Below are positions 1-8,661 of a DNA stretch of 16,461 bases, one piece after another (positions within the stretch are counted from its first letter, which is position 1; each line of letters opens with the position of its first letter). The stretch is taken from assembly GCA_945637225.1 (NCBI GenBank), contig CALZDE010000022.1:1-16461 (forward strand), given 5' to 3'. This DNA comes from an uncultured Selenomonadaceae bacterium. GTDB lineage: Bacteria > Bacillota > Negativicutes > Selenomonadales > Selenomonadaceae. The position numbers were made by a program, and so were the translations under genes. Below the pieces are notes generated by a model. It was given only the letters and a program-made list of their open reading frames with translations. It ran no database searches and was not told the DNA's origin.

Positions 1-30
1 GCATTTTCTTCCTAAAATGACTAAATAAGG

Positions 31-2340
31 TTAATCCTTTTCATGCATAGCCCAGTAAACATTTTCTGGCTTGATTGGCAAATCATGTGCCATGTAGCCT
101 GTTGCGGCATAAACAGCATTCGCTATGGCAGGTGCAGGGGTATTAATTACTATTTCACCAATTGATTTTGCACCAAAAGGTCCCATAGGCTCATAACTGC
201 TTTCAAAATCTACGTTGATATTCATTACTTCACTGCGTACAGGGAGCTTATACTGCATAAAATTCTTATGCTTCAAATGTCCTGTACTATTGTAAGCAGG
301 ATCCTCAGTAAGAGCCATGCCTATGCCCTGTACCAGACCGCCTTCCACCTGAACCTTTGCCAGAGCAGGATTAATGACAGTACCGCAATCCACCACTGCA
401 TCATACTGAACAAGTTCAATCTTGCCAGTTTCTGGATCAATTTCTACCTCAGCTACAGCAGCCATATATGGTGGTGGTGAAACAGGTGAATGATGTGCCT
501 CAGTAGCATGGAGAGGAGCAATTGCACCGCACTGTGCCGCATAAGAAAGGTCAATCAGAGAAATGAATTTATCATTATTTGTGCAGATTACGCCCTTGCC
601 AGTAAATTCGGTTTCCTCAAAACTGCACCCTAATTTCTTTGCCGCAGTTTCACGAATTAATTTGATTAATGACTCACAGGTCTTTACTACTGCCATACCA
701 GTGAGATAGGTTGTACTTGAAGCATACGAACCACTGTCATAAGGAGAAAGGTCGGTATCTACGCCATGAACTATAATATTGTCGGCAGAGCATTCAAGGC
801 ATTCTGCCGCTATCTGTGCGAGGATTGTATCACAGCCAGTACCCATATCCGTTGCACCGATATTCATGGTATAAAAACCGTCATCATTTACCTTAATGGT
901 AACAGAAGCAGTATCCACATGAGAAATGCTGGAACCCTGCATAGCTACCGCCATACCAGTACCACGAATTTTACCATTTGGCATAATACGCTTGCGTGGC
1001 TTATTCTTCCAGTCGCTCATTTCCATCACGTGCTCAAGACAGCGGTCAAGTGCACAGGAATTAGCTGTTTCATTAAAATATGCTGGCATAAGCTGGCCTT
1101 CTTTTAAAATATTTTTTGCCTGCAATTCAGCCACATCCATATTTAATTTTTCTGCTAATAAATTAATGGCAGACTCCAATGCAAAATTACCCTGAGTTGC
1201 ACCATAGCCACGATAAGCACCTGCCGCAAGAGTGTTAGTATAAACTACTTCATAGTGAAAACCAAATGCTTCTAAATTGCCATAAAGAGGTAAATTCTTA
1301 TGTCCTGACAGGGTAACAGTAGTGGTACTATGCTCACCATAAGCACCTGCATTCCACAGGGAACTTAATTCAATAGCTCTTATTTTGCCATCCTTCATCG
1401 CACCAATTCTGATACGTACATCCGATTCGTGACGTGGCGAAGAAGCGATTAAAGTTTCTTCTCTGGTATAAAGTAATTTGGCAGGTTTGCCTGTAATTTT
1501 TGCTACGTAAGCAGGGTAAATTTCTGATACACAGGTCTGCTTTGCACCAAAACCGCCACCGATTCTTGGCTTAATTACTCTCACCTGTGATTTAGGAATT
1601 TCCAATGCTCTTGCTACATTTCTTCTTACGTGGAAAGGTACCTGAGTAGAAGAAACAATCGTTATTCTGCCATAAGCATCAGGATAAGCATAGGAGCGGA
1701 ATGTCTCCATCATGGACTGCTGTGCCTGACCGGTATGATAGGTTTCATCAATAACTACATCACATTCAGAAAGGACTTTTTCCATATCGCCATGGGTTTC
1801 ATGGTCTTCTGCTACAAGATTTCTCTTTACATCACCATGACAGTCCACCATGCTCAGCCAGTCACTTTCTGGATGAACGACAATTTCATTATCCTTTGCC
1901 TTATGGAAATCCAGCAATGGCTCCAGCTTCTCATATTTTACCTTGATTGCCTTTAATGCCTTATTCGCTGTTTTTTCATCAACAGCCGCTACAATTGCTA
2001 CTGCATCACCAGCAAAACGAAGGTGCTTATCGAGAATTAATCTGTCATAAGGACTAAATTCAGGATAGGTCTGACCTGCTATTGTAAAACGTGTTTTTGG
2101 TACATTTTCATGTGTTAAAATACATTCTACACCAGGAAATTTTTCAGCAATTTTTGTATTGATTTCTTTAACAATAGCGTGAGGATATGGACTGCGAAGA
2201 ATTTTCAAAACAAGGCAGTCTTCAGGAGCTAAATCATTGGTATAAACAGGCTTGCCAGTCAATAATGCTTCAGAATCCTTTTTCTTAATTGCCTTATTTA
2301 TTTCTGTAGTTTTAGGTAATTTATTTACATCACGAATCAT
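31..2340 (-). CDS. Molybdopterin-binding (large) subunit of a xanthine dehydrogenase-family, probably selenium-dependent, hydroxylase
   Basis: This 769-residue protein is the catalytic subunit of a three-subunit molybdenum hydroxylase that hydroxylates an N-heterocycle or aldehyde using water. It has the aldehyde oxidase/xanthine dehydrogenase a/b hammerhead domain at about residues 25-140, followed by the Moco-binding domains. Visible motifs are GGGFGAKQ (261-268), GAYRGYGATQ (374-383, equivalent to AFRGFGG of bovine XDH), MGTGCDT (499-505, where XDH has MGQG) and GAKSIGE (723-729). The last contains the expected catalytic base Glu729. The ATG overlaps the stop of the 2Fe-2S subunit gene by four bases and has AGGTG nine bases or so upstream. 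Selenium dependence is inferred from the neighbouring selD/yedF/yqeB/yqeC genes; the subunit has no in-frame UGA, fitting a labile selenium cofactor rather than selenocysteine. The family is certain. The substrate is open: nicotinate, purine and other hydroxylases share this architecture. Confidence 0.95.
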   Translation of the reverse strand: MIRDVNKLPKTTEINKAIKKKDSEALLTGKPVYTNDLAPEDCLVLKILRSPYPHAIVKEINTKIAEKFPGVECILTHENVPKTRFTIAGQTYPEFSPYDRLILDKHLRFAGDAVAIVAAVDEKTANKALKAIKVKYEKLEPLLDFHKAKDNEIVVHPESDWLSMVDCHGDVKRNLVAEDHETHGDMEKVLSECDVVIDETYHTGQAQQSMMETFRSYAYPDAYGRITIVSSTQVPFHVRRNVARALEIPKSQVRVIKPRIGGGFGAKQTCVSEIYPAYVAKITGKPAKLLYTREETLIASSPRHESDVRIRIGAMKDGKIRAIELSSLWNAGAYGEHSTTTVTLSGHKNLPLYGNLEAFGFHYEVVYTNTLAAGAYRGYGATQGNFALESAINLLAEKLNMDVAELQAKNILKEGQLMPAYFNETANSCALDRCLEHVMEMSDWKNKPRKRIMPNGKIRGTGMAVAMQGSSISHVDTASVTIKVNDDGFYTMNIGATDMGTGCDTILAQIAAECLECSADNIIVHGVDTDLSPYDSGSYASSTTYLTGMAVVKTCESLIKLIRETAAKKLGCSFEETEFTGKGVICTNNDKFISLIDLSYAAQCGAIAPLHATEAHHSPVSPPPYMAAVAEVEIDPETGKIELVQYDAVVDCGTVINPALAKVQVEGGLVQGIGMALTEDPAYNSTGHLKHKNFMQYKLPVRSEVMNINVDFESSYEPMGPFGAKSIGEIVINTPAPAIANAVYAATGYMAHDLPIKPENVYWAMHEKD

Positions 2341-2822
2341 GCTTTATCACCTGCTTCCTCAGCCTTTTTATCCTTTAAAAAAGCCAAATATTTCTTAATA
2401 GCTCTCATATGACTTGTATAACCAGTACAACGGCAGAGATTGCCGGAAAGATAATCACAAATTTCCTTTTCCGTAGGATTTTTTAAATCCCTTGCCATAG
2501 CCAAAACATTCATCACATAGCCAGGATTACAGAAACCGCACTGGTCACTGCCTTCCTCTGCCATAAACTGTGCAAATTCACGAGCTTCCTTCTGCAAGCC
2601 TTCAAGAGTAGTTATCTCATGACCTTCTGCTCTAGCCGCTGGCACTGCACAGGAAAGTACAGGAACCCCATCAAGCCATACAGTGCAAAGACCGCAGTTT
2701 GTAGTTTCACAGCCACATTTTACACTGAAGCATTTCTGAGCACGAAGCTGTCCAAGAAGCATATCGTCAGCAGAAATTTCTGCTTTAATCTTCCTGCCAT
2801 TTAAAACGTAATTAATTTCCAT
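2337..2822 (-). CDS. 2Fe-2S (small) subunit of the molybdenum hydroxylase
   Basis: This 161-residue electron-transfer subunit carries two [2Fe-2S] clusters. The N-terminal plant-ferredoxin-type cluster is seen as GC-x4-CGLC (Cys38, 43, 46) plus Cys58. The C-terminal helical cluster is DQCGFC (Cys95, Cys98) with NLCRCTGY (Cys130, Cys132). Gln94 just before Cys95 is the residue that contacts the molybdenum cofactor in this family. I start at the ATG at 2822 because AGGAGG lies seven bases upstream. A GTG at 2828 is possible but sits on that ribosome binding site. The length matches the usual 150-170 residues. It lies between the FAD and Mo subunit genes, in the order FAD - FeS - Mo. Confidence 0.95.
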   Translation of the reverse strand: MEINYVLNGRKIKAEISADDMLLGQLRAQKCFSVKCGCETTNCGLCTVWLDGVPVLSCAVPAARAEGHEITTLEGLQKEAREFAQFMAEEGSDQCGFCNPGYVMNVLAMARDLKNPTEKEICDYLSGNLCRCTGYTSHMRAIKKYLAFLKDKKAEEAGDKA

Positions 2823-2824
2823 AA

Positions 2825-3610
2825 TCACACCTCCTGCCCATCTGTTTCAATATTCTTTATGGCACGTTTCAGTAAAACCTTTGCCATGGCCTTGCGATAT
2901 TCCTTGCTTGCTCTGGTATTTGTACCAAAGGTGATTTTTTCTAAAATATCATCTAAGGTACCATCCATATTATTCTGAATATCCTCTAAGGAAGCTGTAT
3001 AACGAACTGCCTTGGTTGGCTTAGCACCAATGGAAAAACTCCAGCCATCAGATTTCTTTACTGCACAGCAGGCAATAACAGGAAAATCCGTTGCGGCATT
3101 TCTCAAAGCCTGATAATTAGCCTTACCGTCATTTTTCTTAATAATCACCTTTACCAAAATATCATTGTCAGGCTTCATATTAACAAAATCCGCTAAAGAA
3201 ATACGGCCTGCCTTGTAAAGCTCAACCTCTGTATCCATAGCCAGCATACAGGTCAGAACGTCAGAAAATCCGAAACGTCCCCAAATACTTCCGCCTACAG
3301 TAGCAGAATTTCTAAACTGAGTACCTACAATATCCTTTACACAGTCACGCAAAGCGTTCTTAGTATAATCATTTAATTTTTCGTCTAACTCCATTTGACG
3401 AAGTGACACCATACACCCGAGCTGAAATTCTTCATCGTTTTCTTCAATTTTATTTAAGCCTAATTTACTTAAATCAATTGCATTTACGATATTGGCATTA
3501 CCAAGACGAAGCCACATATTACCAGCAATAATTCTGTTTGTTTTCTTTTGATTGAGGTTATATGCTTCTTCTAAAGTAGTTGCTATTACGTATTCCTTAA
3601 TTGAATACAC
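2825..3610 (-). CDS. FAD-binding (medium) subunit of the molybdenum hydroxylase
   Basis: This subunit of about 261 residues belongs to the CO dehydrogenase flavoprotein / XDH FAD-binding family. It would pass electrons from the 2Fe-2S centres through FAD to an acceptor. An early IIAGNMWLRLG segment sits where the family has its AGGTDL FAD loop, and ATVGGSIWGRFGFSD matches the second FAD motif (usually TVGGN). The C-terminal third resembles the CO_deh_flav_C domain. Two in-frame GTG starts are possible. The one at 3619 overlaps the upstream stop by four bases. The one at 3610 lies ten bases after AAGGA and gives the short N-terminus (MYSIKEYV) typical of the family, so I prefer it. The AGNMW substitution suggests a divergent flavin loop. 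No NAD-binding domain is seen, as expected for this subunit. Confidence 0.92.
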   Translation of the reverse strand: MYSIKEYVIATTLEEAYNLNQKKTNRIIAGNMWLRLGNANIVNAIDLSKLGLNKIEENDEEFQLGCMVSLRQMELDEKLNDYTKNALRDCVKDIVGTQFRNSATVGGSIWGRFGFSDVLTCMLAMDTEVELYKAGRISLADFVNMKPDNDILVKVIIKKNDGKANYQALRNAATDFPVIACCAVKKSDGWSFSIGAKPTKAVRYTASLEDIQNNMDGTLDDILEKITFGTNTRASKEYRKAMAKVLLKRAIKNIETDGQEV

Positions 3611-3615
3611 ATTAA

Positions 3616-4311
3616 TCACTTCCTTTTCTTAATCTTCAATGCCGTTTCATAATCCTCTATTGTATCAATGTCTATAAATGGATTTACATCATAATCGTAA
3701 TCATCCGTAGAATAAAAATTTTCTTTATTATATTCAATCATTTTTACTTCATCTAAATGGTCAACATAAACATCTCTGCCGCCTATATCACCGCTTAAAT
3801 TCATGAAATTGCCGATAAATCTTCTAGGAAAAATACATGGACTTGTATTCTTACCATTATAGCTTGGAACAATAATTTTATTGCTATCTGCAAAATAATC
3901 CATCAGCTGACATAGAATATCTCTTGTGACAAAAGGCTGGTCAGAAGGACAGAACATAACTCCATCAACATCCTTATCCACCTGTTCTAAACCCAGCTTA
4001 ATACTGTGTGACTGTCCCTGGTCCTGATCATCATTTCTTATTACAGATAATTTATATCCCTTATGACTTTCTGCATTTTCAGCTATTTCATCGTAAGCTG
4101 TCACCAATATTTTCTGGGTAATCTTAATATGGCTTGGCAATATGCTGTCTACCTTAAATAGTTCCCGCCAAATACGCTCATAAAGAGGTACACCTTCAAT
4201 TTCCATCAAAAGTTTATTGCGGTTTCCCATCCTTGTTCCTTTGCCAGCACAGAGAATAACTACTGCAATATTACATACATCATAACCGGTATCATTTTTT
4301 AAGCTTTCCAT
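3616..4311 (-). CDS. MobA/MocA-like molybdenum cofactor nucleotidyltransferase
   Basis: This 231-residue NTP-transferase of the MobA-like (GT-A fold) family probably joins CMP or GMP to molybdopterin, making the dinucleotide cofactor used by XDH-type hydroxylases; MocA makes the cytosine form. The nucleotide-binding signature LCAGKGTRMGNRNK is at residues 20-33, with Lys33 as the conserved lysine. CPSDQPFVT at about 121-129 carries the metal-binding aspartate region of MocA proteins. I start at the ATG at 4311, with AGGTG five bases upstream. A longer TTG start at 4332 would overlap the preceding gene by 17 bases and has no better ribosome site. It lies between the fused maturation factor and the structural subunits, which fits a dedicated cofactor-finishing role. 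CTP versus GTP use is not decided by the sequence. Confidence 0.88.
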   Translation of the reverse strand: MESLKNDTGYDVCNIAVVILCAGKGTRMGNRNKLLMEIEGVPLYERIWRELFKVDSILPSHIKITQKILVTAYDEIAENAESHKGYKLSVIRNDDQDQGQSHSIKLGLEQVDKDVDGVMFCPSDQPFVTRDILCQLMDYFADSNKIIVPSYNGKNTSPCIFPRRFIGNFMNLSGDIGGRDVYVDHLDEVKMIEYNKENFYSTDDYDYDVNPFIDIDTIEDYETALKIKKRK

Positions 4312-4315
4312 AATA

Positions 4316-5824
4316 TCACCTGCTTTTTGCAATTTCCAATAAAACCTTTACCGCTCCTCCACAAGCCATACCTAAACTGTTATTTCCTGCAAAATTCACA
4401 CCATATTCTATTACCTTGGAATTACCATTTTTCAGTATATCAGACGCATCCTTTATAACTGCCGCTTCTACCTTGCCACCGCCAATTGTACCTACGATAC
4501 TGCCATCAGCCCTTACAACCATTCTTGTACCGATTCCTCGTGGCGACGATCCTTCCTTATCAATTATAGTAGCCAAAACCATAGCTTCATCATTCTTTTC
4601 TATAAAGGAAAATACATCAGGCATATTCTTTACTGCACGTCCATTATTCATTTCCTGAATAATTTCTGCAATAATGCTGATTGCTATTTCCTCTGGCGTA
4701 GCCGCATTAATATTTAAGCCAATCGGAGCATGCACCTTCGCCAAAATATCCTGTGACCAGCCTTTTTTTATGAGGTTTTCCATGACAAAAGCTGTTTTCT
4801 TTTTACTTCCTATCATACCTGCATAGCGGTAATTATTTGCTAAAACAGCCTCTAATGCTTCCTCATCATATTCATGTCCCTGTGTGGCAATTACAAAATA
4901 AGCATTTGAGCCATAATTACGGGAAAGACCTTCCTTGAAATCACAGCACAATACCTTATCTGCCATAGAAAAACGCTCTTTGTCAGCAAATTCTTCTCTG
5001 CTGTCTATTACGGTTACTTTCATACCTATAAAAGCACCCAGCTTTGCCGTTGCAAGACCTACATGACCACCTCCTGCAATAATCAGCTCTGGTGAAGATG
5101 TGATTTTTTCAAGAAAAAACTTTTTATCAGCTATGGTAACTATTTTAGGTAAATCAGAAAAATACGCTTTTAATTCATTATATAATTCATGGTTTTCATC
5201 AATAATACATCTATTTCCACAATTTGGAAATAATTCTGTAGCTGTTATTACCTCACCTCTTTCCATAATGACCTTTGTCAGTATAGGAACGGCTTTCATA
5301 TTCTTAGGAACTACTTCTGTACACATAATTTTCAATACCTTTGCTATATCCGATATTTTAACAATACTGTCCTCTGTGATATTAAGTCTTTTACTAACTA
5401 TTTCTGTACGGTGGCATACTTCCTTCAATGGTTTATTCAAAGCACCCATACTTGCAATACACAGGACTAAATCTGCATTTTTAGGAATAACCGGTTCATG
5501 GCTGGCTGGTAATTTTATATACATACCCTTTGCACCGTCGGCTTCTACTAAAACCACATCGTATTCCTTACATATCCTTTGATAATCTTCCACCGAAACA
5601 GCCGAAAGTTTTTCAGGATTATCCTTCATTGGTGTCCCCAGTACGGGGAAGGGATATTTTTCCTTTGGCTTTAATATATGTGTCGTAGTCGTGCAAATTA
5701 CTTTTTTACCTATTTTATTAAGGCAGGAGGCTATTCTATACATGGTCGTAGTTTTACCGCCAGCACCGATTAAGGCAATAACCTTTATTTTGTCATTATA
5801 GCCAATAGTCTCCAACAGCCTCAT
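4316..5824 (-). CDS. yqeC: YqeC-XdhC fusion: selenium-dependent hydroxylase maturation factor
   Basis: This 502-residue two-part maturation protein is numbered from the ATG at 5824. Residues 1 to about 230 are YqeC-like, with a P-loop-type IGAGGKTTT (19-27), CTTTTHI and VEADGAKG (93-100). YqeC is a known marker of SDMH loci with unproven biochemistry. Residues about 245-395 form the XdhC Rossmann domain, with AGGGHVGLA (250-258) and MIGSKKK. Residues about 405-502 form the XdhC/CoxI domain, with GSSPRGIGTRMVV and GTIGGGKVE. XdhC proteins bind Moco and help insert the terminal sulfido ligand. In usual XdhC the CoxI domain comes first, so the order here is reversed. The start at 5824 gives an ATGA overlap with the preceding stop and has GAGGT upstream; ATG 5830 sits on that ribosome site. 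The fusion implies both activities act at one step. Confidence 0.9.
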   Translation of the reverse strand: MRLLETIGYNDKIKVIALIGAGGKTTTMYRIASCLNKIGKKVICTTTTHILKPKEKYPFPVLGTPMKDNPEKLSAVSVEDYQRICKEYDVVLVEADGAKGMYIKLPASHEPVIPKNADLVLCIASMGALNKPLKEVCHRTEIVSKRLNITEDSIVKISDIAKVLKIMCTEVVPKNMKAVPILTKVIMERGEVITATELFPNCGNRCIIDENHELYNELKAYFSDLPKIVTIADKKFFLEKITSSPELIIAGGGHVGLATAKLGAFIGMKVTVIDSREEFADKERFSMADKVLCCDFKEGLSRNYGSNAYFVIATQGHEYDEEALEAVLANNYRYAGMIGSKKKTAFVMENLIKKGWSQDILAKVHAPIGLNINAATPEEIAISIIAEIIQEMNNGRAVKNMPDVFSFIEKNDEAMVLATIIDKEGSSPRGIGTRMVVRADGSIVGTIGGGKVEAAVIKDASDILKNGNSKVIEYGVNFAGNNSLGMACGGAVKVLLEIAKSR

Positions 5825-6066
5825 AGCCATACCTCACAAATTTCTCTGTACTTTATAATATTTTTTTGACAAAATTCCTGCCATTCACCCTTCAATTCTT
5901 CACTATACCCATTTACACAGAAAGCCAGCCCACAGCCAGCACTTATCTGAGTTGGCAAAGGAATAAGTCTTCCCTTTTTCCCTGCCTCCAATGCTATTTT
6001 TTCCATTTGCATAGCGAAGGTTGTCGTATCAAAGGTTATGACAAGATAAGGCAATCTCTTTCTCAT
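5821..6066 (-). CDS. DUF3343 protein, putative Se/S carrier
   Basis: This 81-residue protein matches the small DUF3343 family (described as putative Se/S carrier-like), often found in SDMH loci. The visible features are an N-terminal beta-strand segment (PYLVITFDTT), a basic PLPTQISAGCG loop, and two cysteines, Cys45 and Cys50, in SAGCGLAFC. Cys45 is the position usually conserved in the family. It starts two bases after the desulfurase stop and its own stop overlaps the YqeC-XdhC start. I infer that it accepts persulfide or selenium from the desulfurase and hands it on; no direct evidence of function is visible. Confidence 0.82.
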   Translation of the reverse strand: MRKRLPYLVITFDTTTFAMQMEKIALEAGKKGRLIPLPTQISAGCGLAFCVNGYSEELKGEWQEFCQKNIIKYREICEVWL

Positions 6067-6068
6067 TT

Positions 6069-7205
6069 CTATTCTCTTATGTATCTCTTTAACGCTTCAA
6101 CCGCAATTTCTATTTCTTCCATTGTATTTTGGTGACTGAAGCTGAAACGCACCATTCCCTGCTTTTCTGTCTGAAAATGCTGATGCAGTAAAGGAGCACA
6201 GTGACCACCGCTTCTAGTGCAGATTTCATATTCCTGATATAGATAATCGCTGACATATCCCGATGGTTCATCAGCAATATTTATAGCTATTACTGCACCA
6301 CGCTCTTTTTGACTGTACTCACCATAAATGGTAATTTCCGGAATATCCTTTATTTCATCATAAAATTTCCTTAGAAGAATATCTGCATTATGATAAATTA
6401 CATCTTTTCCCTTTTTATTAATGTAGTCAATTCCTGCACCCAAACCTGCTATACCATGTACATTAAGCGTTCCTGCTTCCAATAACACCGGCATACTGTC
6501 AGGCTGATTTTTAGAAAATGTCTGTACTCCTGTACCGCCAGATTTCCATACTTTTATCGGTACATCCTTACGTAAGATAATACCGCCTGTCCCCTGCGGT
6601 CCATAAAGACCTTTATGACCAGTAAAGCAAAGTGCAGTAATATTGCACTTTTCCATATCAACATCTAATACGCCAGCACTCTGTGATGTATCAAGAACAA
6701 AATACAAATTATTTTCTTGACATATCTTTCCTATTTTCTCAATATCAAGACAATATCCTGTTAAATTGGAAACATGCGTACAGACAATACCCTTTGTATT
6801 TTCCTTAATTTCTGCTTCTATTGCTTCAGGTGTAATTCTTCCTAAACTATCTGCTGAAACAATGGTTATTTCTACGCCATTTTTCTCTATTTCATAAAGA
6901 GGTCTTAAAACTGAATTATGCTCTAAAACCGTAGTTATTACATGCTCACCTTTATGAAATAATCCCTTTATTGCAATATTGAGTGCTTCTGTTGAATTGC
7001 TGGTAAATGCCACCTGCTCTGGAAAGCCATAATGAAATAATTCTGCTATTTTTTCCCTTACAGAATAAATACAACGGCTTGATTTCAGTGATAAATCGTA
7101 AAAGCTTCTGCCACTGCTTCCATAGTTTTCTAAAGCATAAACCGTCGCCTCAATTACCTCTTTAGGCTTTGGATAGCTCGTAGCCGAATTATCAAAATAT
7201 ATCAC
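6069..7205 (-). CDS. Cysteine desulfurase (class V aminotransferase, EF2568/SufS-like)
   Basis: This 378-residue PLP enzyme releases sulfur (or selenium from selenocysteine) and transfers it as an enzyme-bound persulfide. The PLP lysine lies in FTGHKGLYGPQG (Lys198). The conserved histidine is in LEHNS (about residue 96). The catalytic cysteine is in TRSGGHCAPLL (Cys336), with the short loop of type II (SufS/CsdB) enzymes. It resembles the cysteine desulfurase subfamily found in selenium/molybdenum hydroxylase clusters. I start at the GTG at 7205, eight bases after AAGG, giving MIYFDNSATS, the usual family N-terminus. A GTG at 7214 overlaps the yqeB stop but is too close to that ribosome site. 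It is probably the S/Se source for SelD, YedF or the DUF3343 carrier. Confidence 0.93.
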   Translation of the reverse strand: MIYFDNSATSYPKPKEVIEATVYALENYGSSGRSFYDLSLKSSRCIYSVREKIAELFHYGFPEQVAFTSNSTEALNIAIKGLFHKGEHVITTVLEHNSVLRPLYEIEKNGVEITIVSADSLGRITPEAIEAEIKENTKGIVCTHVSNLTGYCLDIEKIGKICQENNLYFVLDTSQSAGVLDVDMEKCNITALCFTGHKGLYGPQGTGGIILRKDVPIKVWKSGGTGVQTFSKNQPDSMPVLLEAGTLNVHGIAGLGAGIDYINKKGKDVIYHNADILLRKFYDEIKDIPEITIYGEYSQKERGAVIAINIADEPSGYVSDYLYQEYEICTRSGGHCAPLLHQHFQTEKQGMVRFSFSHQNTMEEIEIAVEALKRYIRE

Positions 7206-7210
7206 CCATA

Positions 7211-8041
7211 TCACCTTCCAGTTATATAAGTCATAACCGCTGTTAAGACACTTCCGCCTATTGACCTTGACTTATCAGAAATAGTATAACAGTTTTTCTG
7301 CTGTTCCCTTCTAGGGTCAATATCTGCTATTTTCAAGCCTTTTGTAACAGGATATTCATTGCGGATTATGCCACGAAGTACACCCGAAATAGTAGCTGGC
7401 ACAGGAATTTTTTCCTCACCAATAGTTGCTAATACTTCTCCTTTTTCCACAATATCACCAATATCATGTAATAAATTTATTTTACCGGAGGTAGGCGCAT
7501 GAATTACTCTTTCCTCTGCTACACCAGCAATTACACCCGGAACACCAGTATTAGGCAATGGTGCACCATTATAAATAAGCCTGCCGAGATTATGTCCACG
7601 CATGGTTTCTACCACACAATGCAAATCATTTTCACCATTTCCTGCCGTAAATCCAGGTCCTAAACCTATGACAAAATCCGCCATACTACGCTTTGTCCCC
7701 AAATTTATTTTTGCAAGAATAGCGTCAACTAAAATTTTAGGCTTTAGTTCCTCTATGCTCTTTCCTTCTTCATCAATTAATAAAGGAAGTTCTCCATTTA
7801 AAGCTAAATCCCTTGCTTCCTGTACTGATTTTACGAGCGTACATGTCACGCCCTCTAAAGTACATTTTCCATCAAATACCGCTTCACAAAAAGCTACCTT
7901 TCTCCTTATGGCAGATGGATTGGCAATATCGAGGATAATAACTGGAAAACCAGCCTTATACAGTGCATATATGGCACCAGAAGCAATATCTCCTGCACCT
8001 CTCACTACAATCAGATTATCTTTAAAAACTGGCTTTATCAT
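7211..8041 (-). CDS. yqeB: YqeB, EF2563-family SDMH accessory protein
   Basis: This 276-residue protein matches the EF2563/YqeB family, a marker of selenium-dependent molybdenum hydroxylase systems. A Rossmann-like nucleotide loop VVRGAGDIASGA lies at residues 12-23. IGLGPGFTAG is in the middle, and an acylated-carrier-like beta region (about 180-240: HAPTSGKI, GDIVEKGEVLATIG) resembles a biotinyl/lipoyl-type barrel. KIADIDPR lies near the C-terminus. The ATG overlaps the yedF stop by four bases and translation is probably coupled. The biochemical role is unknown. From context it acts in Se/Mo cofactor assembly or insertion into the hydroxylase. Confidence 0.88.
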   Translation of the reverse strand: MIKPVFKDNLIVVRGAGDIASGAIYALYKAGFPVIILDIANPSAIRRKVAFCEAVFDGKCTLEGVTCTLVKSVQEARDLALNGELPLLIDEEGKSIEELKPKILVDAILAKINLGTKRSMADFVIGLGPGFTAGNGENDLHCVVETMRGHNLGRLIYNGAPLPNTGVPGVIAGVAEERVIHAPTSGKINLLHDIGDIVEKGEVLATIGEEKIPVPATISGVLRGIIRNEYPVTKGLKIADIDPRREQQKNCYTISDKSRSIGGSVLTAVMTYITGR

Positions 8042-8649
8042 GGGCGTACAATCCTGTTGGCATTAACCTGTTTTTCTACTATAACGTACATATTAGTTGA
8101 TGTACCTACCTGTAATTTATCCTTGATACCATAATAGTCCATGCAGGTACCACAGGTAAGAATTTCTACACCCATTGCTTCTAAATTCTTTAAATCCTCA
8201 ATGCTTTCAGAGCCTTCTGTTGTCATAAAAGCACCACGATTATAGAAAATTATAGAAGCTGGCAGAATATCCTGTTTGCTTAAAGCGAAGATAAAGCCCT
8301 TCAATAGCTGTTTGCCTAATTTTTCATCGCCAGTACCCATAGTGTCTGTATTTATTACTGCAATATAACTCTTATCTATTGTATCAGGCTGACAGGAAAT
8401 TTCTTCATTATTTACAATTTCAGCACTGACTTCACCAATAGTTAATGTCACAGCAAATTCCCCATCTTTTATCTTTTCGCCCTTAGCCTCATAGCCCTTC
8501 TGTTTAGCCATTTTTTCCAAATTCTGTACGGCGATTTCGTTGTCTACCAATACCTTTACAACACCATCACCCTTCATTTTATTAATTGCTTCCTTTGCCA
8601 TAACTACTGGAATTGGACACTGCTGTCCCATTGCATTTACTGTAATCAT
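8038..8649 (-). CDS. yedF: YedF, TusA-DsrE selenium-metabolism protein
   Basis: This protein of about 203 residues has an N-terminal TusA-like domain with the sulfurtransferase motif GQQCPIPV (Cys about 11) and a C-terminal DsrE/DsrF-like domain with EILTCGTCMDYYG. It matches the sulfurtransferase-like selenium metabolism protein YedF that co-occurs with selD. The likely role is to carry sulfur or selenium as a cysteine-bound persulfide/selenide to SelD or to the Mo cofactor machinery. Two ATGs are possible. 8649 lies 8-10 bases after AAGGTG and is preferred; 8655 is only about two bases from it. It lies 12 bases downstream of the selD stop and overlaps yqeB by four bases. Confidence 0.9.
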   Translation of the reverse strand: MITVNAMGQQCPIPVVMAKEAINKMKGDGVVKVLVDNEIAVQNLEKMAKQKGYEAKGEKIKDGEFAVTLTIGEVSAEIVNNEEISCQPDTIDKSYIAVINTDTMGTGDEKLGKQLLKGFIFALSKQDILPASIIFYNRGAFMTTEGSESIEDLKNLEAMGVEILTCGTCMDYYGIKDKLQVGTSTNMYVIVEKQVNANRIVRP

Positions 8650-8661
8650 TACCATATCACC

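Noticed and set aside
5100..5582. 160-codon open frame on the plus strand opposite the YqeC domain
   Set aside because: Antisense to a clearly conserved gene, with composition explained by the opposite strand; no ribosome site or domain recognised.
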